Shown here in pieces: positions 31,310-41,210 of a stretch of 64,000 nt of DNA. Source of the stretch: Caballeronia glebae (GTDB lineage Bacteria > Pseudomonadota > Gammaproteobacteria > Burkholderiales > Burkholderiaceae); contig NZ_FCOJ02000025.1 in the NCBI RefSeq assembly GCF_001545035.1, positions 1-64,000 of the forward strand. The letters are read 5' to 3'. A program made the position numbers and the translations under genes. How positions within the stretch are numbered: position 1 is the first letter of the stretch; each line of letters starts with the position of its first letter. The notes under the pieces are model-generated. The model saw only the letters and a program-made list of their open reading frames with translations, had not been told where the DNA came from and searched no databases.

Positions 31310-32905
31310 TCAAGCGCCGCGCGTCCTGCCCACATAACGGATGAATTCCGCGGCGGTGAGCGGCGCCGAGAAAAGCCAGCCCTGCCCGAACCGCGCGCCG
31401 CGCGCGAGCAGATACGCGGCCTGCTCCTCGTGCTCGATGCCTTCGGCGATCACCTGCACGTCGAGCGTCGCGGCCATGTCGACGATGTGCGACGCGACGC
31501 TGCTCGACGCCGCATCCTGCCCGACGGTATCGACGAAAGACTTGTCGATCTTCAGTCCGTCGATGCGAAAGTTCTGCAGGTGCGACAGGCTCGAATAGCC
31601 GGTGCCGAAATCGTCGAGATAAACGGCATGGCCCGCTTCGCGGAACGCGCCGATGACTTCCTTGGCGGCATCGGCGTCGAGAAAACTGCGCTCGGTCGCC
31701 TCGATGTGAATCTGCTGCGGCCGCACGCCCTGACGCGCGATCGCAGGGCCGAGCACGTCGAGAAAGCGATGCGTCGTGAGATCCTGCGCGGACAGATTCA
31801 CCGACACGTAATACTCCGGGTAGCGCTTAAGGAAGTCGCCGAGTTCGAGCAGGATCGTGTCGAGCACCTGATCGGTGATCGCCTGAATCAGCCCGCGATG
31901 CTCCGCGAGCGGGATGAAATGATCGGGCCGCACGATGCGATCGTGATGCTTCCAGCGCACGAGCGCCTCCGCGCCGACGCAGCGTCGCGTGGCGAGATCG
32001 ACGATCGGCTGATACGCGACGATGAACTGATGCCGCCGCACGGCGTCGCTCAACTGGCCGCGCGGCGAGAGCCGGCGCACGAAGAAGAACGCCGCCCAGC
32101 TCGCCAGCGCGACCCCGACCACGACGCCGCCGAGCAGCCAGCCCCACGGCAGCGTGCGCAAGCGCTGGCGCAGCGTTTGATGCGGCGCGCTCACGACGAC
32201 CGCGAGCGGCATCGACACGGAGCGGCGCACGACGTACGGCGAGCAGTCGCGCACCGAGGGCACGGAACGCGCGGTGCGATAGACGGCGAGGATCGCGTTG
32301 GCGTCAGTGGCGGGCGTGGTCGCGATCACGCGGCTCACATCCGTGTTGATGATGGCGACGCCGCTCGCGACCTCGTCGTTCGCGTCGAGTGTGTCGACGT
32401 AGAGCGAAGGATCGGCCGCGACGTAGAAACCGTTGCGGCCCATCACGAGCGAAGTCTTGCCGCCGGGCAGACGCGCCAGGCCGTACCAGGCCATCACGCC
32501 ATCGCGCGAGCGCCAGTCCGGCGGCGGCAGCGTGAGGCCGTCGAGCACGCCCGCCGACACCGCGCCCAGCAGCGACGAGCATTGCCAGCGGCCGTCGCGA
32601 TCGTAGGCGCCGGCGTCGCGCACCTGCACGTGCGTGAGCGCGATGCGCCGCAGTTCTTTCAGATACGGCGGCGAGCACGGCGCCGCCGCCACCTTGCCGA
32701 TTTCCCCGAGCGCGCCCGAAAGACGGCGCGTCACATCCTCGGCGCGAAAAAGCGCGGCGTCGGCGACCGTGTTCAGGCGCTGGGCTTCGTCATGCTGCTG
32801 ACTGCGCTGCGCGAACAAAAAGCCGATCCCCGCCGGCGCCAGCGCCGCGATTACCACGATGACGATCAGAAGCGCCGCCAGCGCCCCACGTTGAATTTTG
32901 TTCAT
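31310..32905 (-). CDS. CSS-EAL cyclic-di-GMP phosphodiesterase
   Basis: 531 residues. One membrane segment (about 8-32), a periplasmic CSS domain (Cys at the SPPYLKEL boundary and the QCSSLLG motif), a second membrane segment (about 250-272) and a C-terminal EAL domain (~285-525). EALVRW, NLSAQDL, EATERS, DDFGTGYSS, KIDKSFV and EGIE are all present, so the domain should be active. CSS-EAL enzymes (E. coli PdeC group) are controlled by periplasmic thiol redox state. Stand-alone, next to the nested-repeat element. Confidence 0.93.
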   Translation of the reverse strand: MNKIQRGALAALLIVIVVIAALAPAGIGFLFAQRSQQHDEAQRLNTVADAALFRAEDVTRRLSGALGEIGKVAAAPCSPPYLKELRRIALTHVQVRDAGAYDRDGRWQCSSLLGAVSAGVLDGLTLPPPDWRSRDGVMAWYGLARLPGGKTSLVMGRNGFYVAADPSLYVDTLDANDEVASGVAIINTDVSRVIATTPATDANAILAVYRTARSVPSVRDCSPYVVRRSVSMPLAVVVSAPHQTLRQRLRTLPWGWLLGGVVVGVALASWAAFFFVRRLSPRGQLSDAVRRHQFIVAYQPIVDLATRRCVGAEALVRWKHHDRIVRPDHFIPLAEHRGLIQAITDQVLDTILLELGDFLKRYPEYYVSVNLSAQDLTTHRFLDVLGPAIARQGVRPQQIHIEATERSFLDADAAKEVIGAFREAGHAVYLDDFGTGYSSLSHLQNFRIDGLKIDKSFVDTVGQDAASSSVASHIVDMAATLDVQVIAEGIEHEEQAAYLLARGARFGQGWLFSAPLTAAEFIRYVGRTRGA

Positions 32906-33178
32906 TGCGTGTTATGGACCGCGGCGCGATGCATGTCGCGCGCGCGTTTTATGTTCCCTGCCCGACGCGGTCGGCCCGCCTTCTGCCGCGCCCGCGAGAG
33001 TCTCAGACAAACGACTTAGTGTAGGGGTCGCGCATCGCCCGATTCAACGTTTTCTTTGCTCGAAGTTTTCGCTTTTGGTGGTCTTCCGCACGGCCCGCGC
33101 AAGCTTTTTTTGCCGCCGATGCGCCGTGCGAAAATTGACAGACCAGAAACGGCGTTTTCATTGCATCGAACGACAAAT

Positions 33179-33718
33179 ATGGCCTCCCACGATTCCGTTC
33201 TTCCGCGCGTGCGCGACGTCGCGCCCGGCGACTTCGACGCCATCGCGCGCATCTATTCGCATTACGTCGAAAACGCGCTCGCGACCTTCGAAGAGATCGC
33301 GCCTTCGGCCGACGACATGCGCGCGCGTCACGCGGCGATTGCCGCGGCGGGCCTGCCGTATCTCGTCGCGGAAATGGATGGAAAGCTGGCGGGCTATGCG
33401 TATGCGTCGACGTATCGGCCGCGTTCGGCTTATCGCCACACGATCGAAGATTCGGTCTATGTCGCCGATGGCTTCAACGGACGCGGCATCGGCCTCGCGC
33501 TGCTCGCGACGCTCATCGAGCGATGCGAGCGCGGACCGTGGCGCCAGATGATCGCGGTGATCGGCAACAGCGGCAACGCGGGCTCGATCGCGCTGCATGC
33601 GCGGCTCGGCTTCGAGCACGTCGGCGTGCTGCGCGACGTCGGTTTCAAGCACGGACGATGGGTCGATGCGGTGCTCATGCAGCGCGCGCTGAATACCGAC
33701 TCGGACGTCGCCGCATGA
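33179..33718 (+). CDS. GNAT acetyltransferase, phosphinothricin-acetyltransferase-like
   Basis: 179 residues from ATG 33179. GNAT fold with IYSHYVENALATFEE near 20-34, the acetyl-CoA loop GFNGRGIGLALL near 98-109 and the terminal HARLGFEHVGVL-DVGFKHGRW-D. This pattern defines the Pat/Bar/MnaT group, which acetylates phosphinothricin, methionine sulfone or sulfoximine; the natural substrate is uncertain. A TTGACA at 33135 could be its -35. It is followed 54 bases on by yigZ. Confidence 0.88.
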   Translation: MASHDSVLPRVRDVAPGDFDAIARIYSHYVENALATFEEIAPSADDMRARHAAIAAAGLPYLVAEMDGKLAGYAYASTYRPRSAYRHTIEDSVYVADGFNGRGIGLALLATLIERCERGPWRQMIAVIGNSGNAGSIALHARLGFEHVGVLRDVGFKHGRWVDAVLMQRALNTDSDVAA

Positions 33719-33772
33719 GCGACCGCGCCGAGCGGCTATGATTCGTTATTTGCCTCCCGCGCGCGTCCCGCT

Positions 33773-34372
33773 TTGCCCACGTACACCCTCGCCGCTTCCG
33801 TCAGCGCTGAAATCGATATTCGCAAGAGCCGCTTCATCGCGCTCGCGATACCTGTCGCGAACCGCGACGAAGCCATGCGCGCGATCGAGCGCCTGCGCGC
33901 CGCGCATCCGGGCGCGACGCACGTCTGCTGGGCGCTGCTCGCGGGCGGCCAGTCGGGCATGTCAGACGATGGCGAGCCCTCCGGCACCGCCGGCCGGCCG
34001 ATTCTCGAAGTGCTGCGGCATCACGAAGTCGACGGCGTGCTGGCCGCGGTCGTGCGCTACTACGGCGGCATCAAGCTCGGCGCGGGCGGACTCGTGCGCG
34101 CCTACACCGATGCGATCGCGAGCGCGATGCAACTGGCCGAGCGCGTCGAGCGCATCGAGCGCGGGTTGATCGGCATCGAAGTCGACTATGCGGACGAAGC
34201 GCGCGTGCGCCGCTGGATCGAGCAGAATGACGCCGAACTCGTGCAAAGCGATTACGGGATGACCGTGCGACTCGTCGTGCGGATGGCCGCCGTGGCGCGA
34301 GGGCCGGCGGCCGCCGAATTGCGCGATCTCACCAACGGCCGCGCGGGCGTTGATGTCGAGGTCGAGGCGTGA
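33773..34372 (+). CDS. YigZ/IMPACT family protein
   Basis: 199 residues. The N-terminal UPF0029 (Impact) domain has the signature VVRYYGGIKLGAGGLVRAY near 91-109, followed by the DUF1949-type second domain. The family is implicated in translation control or nucleic-acid binding; the precise role is unknown. The start is a TTG without an obvious Shine-Dalgarno, chosen because the conserved TYTLAA segment begins right there. The stop overlaps the next gene's GTG (GTGA). Confidence 0.87.
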   Translation: MPTYTLAASVSAEIDIRKSRFIALAIPVANRDEAMRAIERLRAAHPGATHVCWALLAGGQSGMSDDGEPSGTAGRPILEVLRHHEVDGVLAAVVRYYGGIKLGAGGLVRAYTDAIASAMQLAERVERIERGLIGIEVDYADEARVRRWIEQNDAELVQSDYGMTVRLVVRMAAVARGPAAAELRDLTNGRAGVDVEVEA

Positions 34373-34707
34373 GCAACGAAGATTCGCGCGCCTTCGCGAT
34401 GATCATCGAACCTGCAGGGCATTTCGTCGCCGTGAAAGATGGCGAGACGCTCCTCGAAGCCGCGCTGCGGGCAAATCTGTCGCTGCCGCGATCGTGCCGC
34501 AACGGCACGTGCCGCGCGTGCATGTGCCGGATGCTCGATGGCGAGATCGCGTATCGCGTCGACTGGCCGGGACTCACCGCCGAGGAAAAAGCCGAAGGCT
34601 GGATCCTGCCGTGCGTCGCGCTTGCGCAATCCGACTTGACCATCGCACAGCCCGACGCGCGCGAATCCGCGCCCGCTCCGCGGCCTACCCGCTCGCGCGG
34701 CTTCTGA
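34369..34707 (+). CDS. 2Fe-2S ferredoxin
   Basis: 112 residues starting at GTG, overlapping the yigZ stop. Plant-type 2Fe-2S domain with ligands C43, C48, C51 (CRNGTCRAC) and C82 (LPC). Likely an electron carrier for an unidentified oxygenase or reductase. The C-terminal ~18 residues are a Pro/Arg-rich tail. Coupled to yigZ by a four-base overlap. Confidence 0.87.
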   Translation: MSNEDSRAFAMIIEPAGHFVAVKDGETLLEAALRANLSLPRSCRNGTCRACMCRMLDGEIAYRVDWPGLTAEEKAEGWILPCVALAQSDLTIAQPDARESAPAPRPTRSRGF

Positions 34708-34871
34708 ACCCGGGTATTTCGGGATTGTCGTCTCGATTCAACGACCTACGATGAGATTCCCGAGTCCGCATGTGCATGCTTCCGTACAAAGTGCGTGCAG
34801 GGGCACTCTCAAAAAGTGTACAATTGCGTTTTGCCCTAAATTCTGGCAGGGCCAGATCAACCGAGATTTCA

Positions 34872-35084
34872 ATGACTAAAGTACTGTTGAAAGAGAACGA
34901 GCCTTTCGACGTCGCCATGCGTCGTTTTCGTCGTACCGTCGAACGCACGGGCCTGATTCAAGAGCTCAAGTCCCGCATGGCTTATGAAAAGCCGACCACC
35001 GAGCGCAAGCGCAAGAAAGCTGCTGCTGTCGCTCGTCTGCGCAAGCAGATCCGTCGCGCGCAACTGCCGAAAAAGTTTTATTGA
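34872..35084 (+). CDS. rpsU: 30S ribosomal protein S21
   Basis: 70 residues, exact family length, from ATG 34872. It begins [19 protein letters not shown] and ends with a very basic helix. S21 assists initiation on the 30S platform. An upstream TACAAT (34819-34824) is a possible -10. Monocistronic: a 14-bp hairpin follows about 155 bases later. Confidence 0.96.
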   Translation: MTKVLLKENEPFDVAMRRFRRTVERTGLIQELKSRMAYEKPTTERKRKKAAAVARLRKQIRRAQLPKKFY

Positions 35085-35239
35085 TCGACGCGGGGCGTCG
35101 CGCCCTGGTCTGTCCGGGTAAGATCGGCATCGCAATCTGATATCGAACGGGTCGCGGTTTCGCGCGCAGGTCGCGTGAAAGCTCGCGGAGATGCGCACTT
35201 TGGTTGCGCCCCAATCGAAGGAAGCTGGCAAGATCGCAC

Positions 35240-35273
35240 AAGGCCTGCATGAGTGGAAGCTCATGCAGGCCTT
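35240..35273 (+). terminator. Hairpin terminator downstream of rpsU
   Basis: A perfect 14-bp stem (35240-35253 with 35260-35273) with a six-base loop. The trailing T-run is short (TTTCGT), so termination may be incomplete. Bases 35085-35239 between rpsU and the hairpin contain no gene. Confidence 0.65.
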
Positions 35274-35371
35274 TCGTGCTTGGGGGATGAGATTTTGCGC
35301 TGACATCGACCGCGCGGCGTTGCGAATTCACTCCGATAGATCGACGACGCACGAAGACGAACGCACAAAAG

Positions 35372-35400
35372 CAAAGAGCCCGGCTGAACCGGGCTCTTTG
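35372..35400. terminator. Bidirectional terminator between rpsU and tRNA-fMet
   Basis: A perfect 12-bp stem (CAAAGAGCCCGG with CCGGGCTCTTTG) and five-base loop. CTTTTTG follows on the plus side and GCTTTTG on the minus side. It serves the minus-strand tRNA whose 3' end is 12 bases away. Confidence 0.82.
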
Positions 35401-35411
35401 CTTTTTGAAAC

Positions 35412-35488
<77 letters not shown>

Positions 35489-35527
35489 TCTGAAGAATTA
35501 AATTATAGACCGAAGCATTCCCCAAAG

Positions 35528-37072
35528 TCAAACGTTGTTTGCATTCAACTTTGCTGCGGGCTTCACGTGCTTGTTCGCGTCCGCGCCGACGGCCTGCTCC
35601 ATCGCGCGCTGATGTGCCCACGACAGCTTGCCGAGCACCGGCAAGAGCGCCATCGCTACCACCGCGCCGCCGGCCGCGAGCCAGCCGAGCCCGAAGAAGA
35701 GATGCGTATAAAGCGGCAGCGATTGCAGCGGCTCCAGATTGCCGGCCGGCATGCGTGCAAAATTCGCGACGACACTGCCGAGATACTGCGACACGCCCGT
35801 GGCGACGAAATACGCGCCCATCATGAAGCCGCTCATGCGAGCCGGCACGTATCGCGCGATCATCGCGAGGCCGAGGCCCGACACGAGCAATTCGCCGAGC
35901 GAATAGAGGCCGTAGCCCGCCACCATGAACCACGACGACACACGCCCATCCACCGCATAACGCCCGCTCAGACCGAACACGAAGAAGCCGATCGCCACGA
36001 CAACGAAGCCGAGCGCGTACTTCACCGCCACCGACATGGCGCGGCCGCGCCGTGCCTGTCGCGTGTAGAGGAACGCGAGGATCGGGCTCAACAGCATGAT
36101 CCAGATCGGGTTGAGCGCCTGAAACTGCGCCGCGCTCCACGTGAACAACTTGGCCCCGCCGATGGAGAACGACGGATCGACGTTGCGCAGCGCGAACAGC
36201 GTGAGCGACGTCGACATCTGCTGGTAGAACACGAAGAACAGGATGACCTGAAGCGTGAGAATCAAAGCGGCGACGAGACCCGCGCGCTCGCTGCGGTCGC
36301 ACCTGGTCAGCATGTAACCGAAGATCGCGAGAATTGCGGCGCCGGCGGCGTAGACGCACGCGACAGCCACCGTTTTGTGCTGCAGGATGAACACGGTCGA
36401 TGCCGCCAGCGCAATACCGCCCACCGCCACCGCGAACACGTGCTTCCAGCGAATCGGCTCATCGTCCGGCGCGGAGCCGACTTGCGCGAGCGTGCGACGC
36501 ATCGCCGCGAAATTCAAAAGACCGAGCGCCATGCCGCCGCTGCACACGGCGAAGGCGGCGTGCCAGCCCCAGTGATCCTTGATCCACGGCGTCGCCAGCA
36601 TCGAAAACGTCGAGCCGATATTGACCGCCATGTAGTAGATCGTGAACGCGCTGTCGATGCGCGCGTCGTCGCCTTCGTAGATACGGCGCACGAGATTCGC
36701 CGCGTTGGACTTGAAAAGCCCGTTGCCGACGACGATCACGCCGAGCGACGCATACATGAAGCCGAGCGTGTCGATCGGAAGCGCGAGCATCAGATAGCCC
36801 AGCGCCAGCACCACCGCACCGGCGGTCATGGTGCGGCGCGCGCCGAGCACCTTATCGCCGATCCAGCCGCCGATCGACGGCGCCGAGAAGACGAGCGCCG
36901 TGAATGCGCCCCAGGTCAGGTTGGCGTGCTCATCGGTGAAACCGATCTTGTCGACCATGAACAGCACGAGCAGCGCGGCCATGCCGTAATAGCCGAAACG
37001 CTCCCACATTTCGATTAGACAGACGGTCGTGAACGAGCGCGTCTGCGAGGTGCGGGGCGAGTGAGTAAGCAT
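35528..37072 (-). CDS. Proton-dependent oligopeptide transporter (POT/PTR2)
   Basis: 514 residues, about 14 membrane segments. The proton-coupling ExxER motif is at residues 21-25 (EMWER, followed by FGYYGM), with the POT signature YYMAVNIGS further on. It imports di- and tripeptides with protons (DtpA/DtpB family). Start ATG 37072. It lies just upstream of tRNA-fMet on the same strand, so it could read into it. Confidence 0.93.
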   Translation of the reverse strand: MLTHSPRTSQTRSFTTVCLIEMWERFGYYGMAALLVLFMVDKIGFTDEHANLTWGAFTALVFSAPSIGGWIGDKVLGARRTMTAGAVVLALGYLMLALPIDTLGFMYASLGVIVVGNGLFKSNAANLVRRIYEGDDARIDSAFTIYYMAVNIGSTFSMLATPWIKDHWGWHAAFAVCSGGMALGLLNFAAMRRTLAQVGSAPDDEPIRWKHVFAVAVGGIALAASTVFILQHKTVAVACVYAAGAAILAIFGYMLTRCDRSERAGLVAALILTLQVILFFVFYQQMSTSLTLFALRNVDPSFSIGGAKLFTWSAAQFQALNPIWIMLLSPILAFLYTRQARRGRAMSVAVKYALGFVVVAIGFFVFGLSGRYAVDGRVSSWFMVAGYGLYSLGELLVSGLGLAMIARYVPARMSGFMMGAYFVATGVSQYLGSVVANFARMPAGNLEPLQSLPLYTHLFFGLGWLAAGGAVVAMALLPVLGKLSWAHQRAMEQAVGADANKHVKPAAKLNANNV

Positions 37073-37580
37073 CGGGGAAGATCCTTCAAACAGCGGTGGG
37101 CGAATCGGCGTATTTCAGGATGCCGATTGCACACGATGACGAAACAAGCGAAGCGCGCGAATTGCCCTGCGAAATCGTCATATGGACAAGCGGGCGTTTA
37201 TTCGCGCATTATCGCAAATCGGAGACATTCGATTGTTATCGATCGCGAAACAGCGGTGACGCGTGGCGTTGGCTTTCATTGCTCGGGCTAAACAGGCAGA
37301 CGACGAGCAAGTATCGGGGAATCGCCAAGCGGCAAGCGCGCGACGTAACGTCGCCGGGCACGCGGAGGTCGGAACGCTCATGGACCTTTCGTTTTCGCGA
37401 TCGGCTTCTCGCGTATGCGCGGTTAAGCGAATCGCAAGCTTATTGCGATTCGAGAGCGGCGCATTTTGTTGTTATTCGTGTACGCGCCACTCGGGAATGG
37501 CTCAATGACTTAATGTGCCGTTAATTCCCATGACTCAATGTGATAATTCGCGCGATTAATTCAGTCTCGATATTACGGAT
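37073..37580. other. 508-base intergenic region with repeats
   Basis: No convincing gene: the open frames here are short, Arg/Ser-rich and lack a ribosome-binding site. Structures seen are a perfect 10-bp inverted repeat CGAATCGCAA/TTGCGATTCG (37428-37437, 37443-37452) with a five-base loop, and a direct repeat GACT(T/C)AATGTG at 37507-37517 and 37532-37542. It is more AT-rich than its flanks, and the POT promoter must lie at its left end. Confidence 0.5.
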
Positions 37581-38213
37581 TCAGGTCGCGGGCCGGCGCA
37601 CGAAAGCGAGCATGACGCCGAAGCCGATCATAAGCGCCCCGCTCACGCGATTGAACCATGTGAAACCGCGCGCGCCGCGCGAAAGGGAACCCAGACGTGC
37701 GCCCAACGCGGCATAAATGAAGATGGCCACCATTTCGAGCAGCAGGAAGGTCGCGCCGAGAATCGCGAAGCTCGTCGCGTACGCGCTGCGATCGACGAAT
37801 TGCGGAAAGAAAGCCGTGAAGACGAGTATCGCCTTCGGATTGCCGGCCGCGACCCAGAATTCCTGCTTGGTGAGCCGGGCGAGATTCATCGGACCGCGCG
37901 GCTCGCCCTCCTCTCTGGCGACGAGCGTCGGTCCCGAGCGGATCAGCTTCACGCCGATCCAGACGAGGTACGCCGCGCCGGCGAACTTGAGCGCCGTGAA
38001 GAGCGTCTGCGATGCGAGCAACAGTGCACCGAGTCCGAGTCCCGCGATGGCGATCATGATCGCGAATGCGGCGATCCGCCCGAACGATGCCACTACCGAA
38101 GCGCGCACGCCATCGCGCGCGCCGTTCGACAACGACAGCACGTTGTTCGGCCCGAACGCCATGTTGATCGCGAAGCACGCGGGCACGAAAAGAGAGAAGG
38201 TCTGGAGCGACAC
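37581..38213 (-). CDS. LysE/RhtB family amino-acid exporter
   Basis: 210 residues with six hydrophobic segments. The GPNNVLSLSNGARDGVRASV motif near 21-40 and a NPKAILVFTAFFPQFV segment near 123-138 are typical of the RhtB/LysE family. It exports amino acids or derivatives; the substrate is not predictable. Start ATG 38213. Same strand as the porin gene upstream, 64 bases away. Confidence 0.92.
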   Translation of the reverse strand: MSLQTFSLFVPACFAINMAFGPNNVLSLSNGARDGVRASVVASFGRIAAFAIMIAIAGLGLGALLLASQTLFTALKFAGAAYLVWIGVKLIRSGPTLVAREEGEPRGPMNLARLTKQEFWVAAGNPKAILVFTAFFPQFVDRSAYATSFAILGATFLLLEMVAIFIYAALGARLGSLSRGARGFTWFNRVSGALMIGFGVMLAFVRRPAT

Positions 38214-38277
38214 GGGACACCTGCTGACGGCGAAATCGAGACGTCAAGTTAGCACGCGCGCGCCGCTCCTAGAAGTG

Positions 38278-39447
38278 TCAGAAACGATGACGGATACCCG
38301 TGCTCAGCATCAGCTGATTGCGCCCGCTCGACGGATCGTTGGTGTTGATCACGGCCGGCGCGCCCGACGAGGCGCGCTGATAGACCGATTCCAGATACAC
38401 ATCCGTGCGCTTGGACAGCAAATAGTCGACTTGAAGCGCGCCCTCGTGCCAGTGCGCGCCGCCGCCGTTGGTGTACACGTACATGCCCGAAAGCTGAATG
38501 GCTGGCGTCAGCTTGTAGATGCCGTTGATCTCGTAGTTGTTGAGCGCGAGCGACGGCATCAGGTCGCCGGTATCCGCATCGGTGACGCCTGAGTTGATCG
38601 CCCGGGAAAACGCGCCGCTCAATGTGAATTCGCCGATCTCGTAGCTCATGCCGACGCCGAATGTGTTCTGCTGCTGCACGTTGGCGTTGAAGATCGAATT
38701 GCCCGGGCCGGGCAGCGCGAGCGAGTCGTATGCGCCGCTCGTCGTGTTGCCGCGCCCGTTGTTGTGCAGGTAGGCGGCGCCCGCGTTGAACGAACCCGCC
38801 GAGTAGCTGGCCCCGACGCTGTACGCGCGATTGTCCGAAAATCCGCCTGCCTGATTGGAGAACGCGTAGAGGCCGCCGAAGCTCAGTCCGCCGTAACTGG
38901 CGCTGGTGTATTTGACGGAGTTCGACGCGAGAAACGAGTTGTTCGCGTTGTCGTTGTCGAGGACGTGCGCGAACGCCGTGCCTCCCGTGTTGCCGGTCAG
39001 CGTGAAGCTCTGGAAATAATCGTGGATCGAATCGTACTGATGGCCAAAGGTGATCGTGCCGAGCGTATCGGAGCCGATGCCGACATACATCGGATGATCG
39101 TTCAGGCCTTCGCCCGTCGCGACGGAAAAGCCGCGTTCGAGCCGGAAGATCGCACGCGCGCCGCCACCCAGGTCCTCGGTGCCTTGCAGCCCCCAGTAAC
39201 TACCGTCGATGGTGCCGCTCGTCAGACGATATTTCGACTGGCCGCCCACGTTGTTCGTGTACGCGATGCCGGCGTCGAGCTCGCCGTAAAGCTGCACCGA
39301 ACTCTGCGCCCAGACCGCCGCCGGCGAGCCGATGAGCGTCGCGCAAACCGCCATCGAAAATGTCAGCGAGCGCTTGCCGCGCGCGACGGCGAGACCGGAC
39401 TCGGAGATCGACGACGCAGTTCGCGACGCTGTGCGGTTGTTCGGCAT
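38278..39447 (-). CDS. Gram-negative general porin
   Basis: 389 residues. A long N-terminal region with signal peptide ends at VWA-QSSVQLYGELDAGI, the classic first beta strand of betaproteobacterial porins, followed by about 16 amphipathic strands and a C-terminal Phe (IRHRF), the outer-membrane insertion signal. The 48-residue leader is longer than usual, so an internal start at Met32 (FSMAVCATL) is possible. Forms water-filled outer-membrane channels as a trimer. Confidence 0.92.
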   Translation of the reverse strand: MPNNRTASRTASSISESGLAVARGKRSLTFSMAVCATLIGSPAAVWAQSSVQLYGELDAGIAYTNNVGGQSKYRLTSGTIDGSYWGLQGTEDLGGGARAIFRLERGFSVATGEGLNDHPMYVGIGSDTLGTITFGHQYDSIHDYFQSFTLTGNTGGTAFAHVLDNDNANNSFLASNSVKYTSASYGGLSFGGLYAFSNQAGGFSDNRAYSVGASYSAGSFNAGAAYLHNNGRGNTTSGAYDSLALPGPGNSIFNANVQQQNTFGVGMSYEIGEFTLSGAFSRAINSGVTDADTGDLMPSLALNNYEINGIYKLTPAIQLSGMYVYTNGGGAHWHEGALQVDYLLSKRTDVYLESVYQRASSGAPAVINTNDPSSGRNQLMLSTGIRHRF

Positions 39448-39656
39448 GAAAGGCTCCGGTAGTTCTCTTATCAGGGTGATTGTCAGTTTTGTGACGGAGC
39501 TTGTCAGTCAAAAAAAGATGCCCGCTCGCATCTGTGTCCAGGAACCAACGAACGACCGTATTCCGCGCCGGACCGTCTTGCAGGAACCGCGCGTTTGAGC
39601 ATAGCCGACGCGTGGCCGCTAGAATCGGTACGACTTCAGCCAACCCGATCCTGCTC

Positions 39657-40400
39657 ATGTCCCATCCGATTCGCGTCATCCTCACTGGCCATACGCGTGG
39701 ACTCGGCGCCTCGCTCGCGGCGCTGCTGCTCGCGCAAGGCGCCGAAGTGCTCGCGATTTCCCGAAAGCGCAACGACGAACTCGCCGCGCGCCATCCCGGC
39801 GAGTTGCACGAGGTCGAACTGGATCTCGCCGATCTGCCGAAGCTCACCGAATGGCTGTCGGGCGAGACGCTATCTCGCTTCGTCTCCGGGGCAACACGCG
39901 TGCTGCTCGTCAACAATGCGGGCATGCTCGCGCCGGTCGGCAGTCTCGTGGATCAGGAACCGGCCGCCGTGGCGCGAGCGGTGAGCGTGAACGTCGCCGC
40001 TCCGCTGATGCTCGCGTCGGCCGTGGCCCAGGCGAGCGGCCAAGCAACCGATACGCGCATCGTGCACATATCGAGCGGCGCGGCGCGCAACGCCTACCCC
40101 GGATGGAGCATCTACTGCGCGACCAAGGCGGCGCTCGATCATCACGCACGCGCGGTCGCGCTCGACGGCAATCGCGCTCTGCGCATCTGCAGCGTCGCGC
40201 CGGGCGTCGTGGACACCGACATGCAGGCCGAAATCCGCGGCGTCGATCTCGAACGCTTCCCGATGCGCGAACGCTTCGACGCGCTCAAGCGCGACGGTCA
40301 GCTCGCGACGCCCGAGGCGTCGGCGCGTAAAGTCGTCGACTACCTTTTGAGCGATGCATTCGGCGAGACGCCGACAACGGACGTCCGCGATCTGAAGTGA
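39657..40400 (+). CDS. Short-chain dehydrogenase/reductase
   Basis: 247 residues from ATG 39657. Cofactor loop TGHTRGLG (~9-16), NNAG (~86-89), catalytic Ser in HISSG and the YxxxK pair in SIYCATKAALDHH. Classical SDR, NAD(P)-dependent, substrate unknown. Divergent from the porin and convergent with the RNase H-like gene, 17 bases apart. Confidence 0.9.
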   Translation: MSHPIRVILTGHTRGLGASLAALLLAQGAEVLAISRKRNDELAARHPGELHEVELDLADLPKLTEWLSGETLSRFVSGATRVLLVNNAGMLAPVGSLVDQEPAAVARAVSVNVAAPLMLASAVAQASGQATDTRIVHISSGAARNAYPGWSIYCATKAALDHHARAVALDGNRALRICSVAPGVVDTDMQAEIRGVDLERFPMRERFDALKRDGQLATPEASARKVVDYLLSDAFGETPTTDVRDLK

Positions 40401-40417
40401 TGAATCGATGAATTGAG

Positions 40418-41098
40418 TCAAGCCGCCTCGGCCGACGCGCGCGCCGGGTCGAGCGCAGCGCGCGACAGCGTGTCCGCGCGGGCATTGCGCGCACGCGGTA
40501 TCCATTGCAGCCGCACATCGCCGATTTGCGCGATCAACGCCCGCACGCGCGCGGCTTGATGCGCGAGCGAGCGGATGCCCACGCCGCCCGATGCGTTCAC
40601 GTCGTCGATCACGACGCGGCTGTCGCCGTAGATCACCGCATCCGTTACCCCTTCGCGCAGCGCCGCTTCGAGCACCGCGATCAGCGCGAGATATTCCGCC
40701 GCGCTGCTGTCGCCCATGCCTGCGGCGACGCTGATCTCCACCGTCTCTCCGAGCGGCCCGACGAGCACGCCGCCGATTCCCAGCCGCCCGGGATTGGGCA
40801 GCGCGCTGCCGTCGAACCAGCCGCGCCAGCCGCTTGTTTCGATCTCGATACCGCCCTGCTTCGTCCGGCTCGCCCGCTCGGCGCGCCGGGCTTCGCGCGA
40901 ACGCAGCGCATCGGCGTTTCGGGCTTGCGCGGCGTGGCGCGCATCGATGAAATTACGCAAGGATTGCTCGCCCGCCGCTTTCTGCAATGTTCTGACGAGC
41001 GCCGCGTGCTCGGAAATCGCCGCGCCTTTGGCGAGCCGGCGGCTCTGCATGCGCTCCTTCTTGTAAGCGACAACCAGCAATTCATCTAAAGCGATCAT
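40418..41098 (-). CDS. RNase H-like protein with N-terminal extension
   Basis: 226 residues. Residues ~92-215 form an RNase HI-type domain with catalytic acids D96 (FDGSALPNPG), E135 (SSAAEYLAL) and D159 (YGDSRVV). Residues 1-85 are charged and helical, unrelated to the eukaryotic hybrid-binding domain by eye. It resembles the stand-alone RVT_3/RNase H-like proteins (archaeal-plant type). It would cleave RNA in RNA-DNA hybrids if active. Divergent from the PRC-barrel gene. Confidence 0.85.
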   Translation of the reverse strand: MIALDELLVVAYKKERMQSRRLAKGAAISEHAALVRTLQKAAGEQSLRNFIDARHAAQARNADALRSREARRAERASRTKQGGIEIETSGWRGWFDGSALPNPGRLGIGGVLVGPLGETVEISVAAGMGDSSAAEYLALIAVLEAALREGVTDAVIYGDSRVVIDDVNASGGVGIRSLAHQAARVRALIAQIGDVRLQWIPRARNARADTLSRAALDPARASAEAA

Positions 41099-41210
41099 GG
41101 GCAGCGGACGGATTGAACAAAACCCGAGCTTAGCAGAGGGCCGTGACGCGCCACGGGTACGGCCGTTGCTGACGAAAGCGTGTCCCACAACGGTCAACGA
41201 GGAGCGGATC

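Noticed and set aside
37096..37524. 142-codon open frame in the gap upstream of the POT gene
   Set aside because: Arg/Ser-rich composition without periodic codon bias, no ribosome-binding site, overlapped by equally long frames in other phases.
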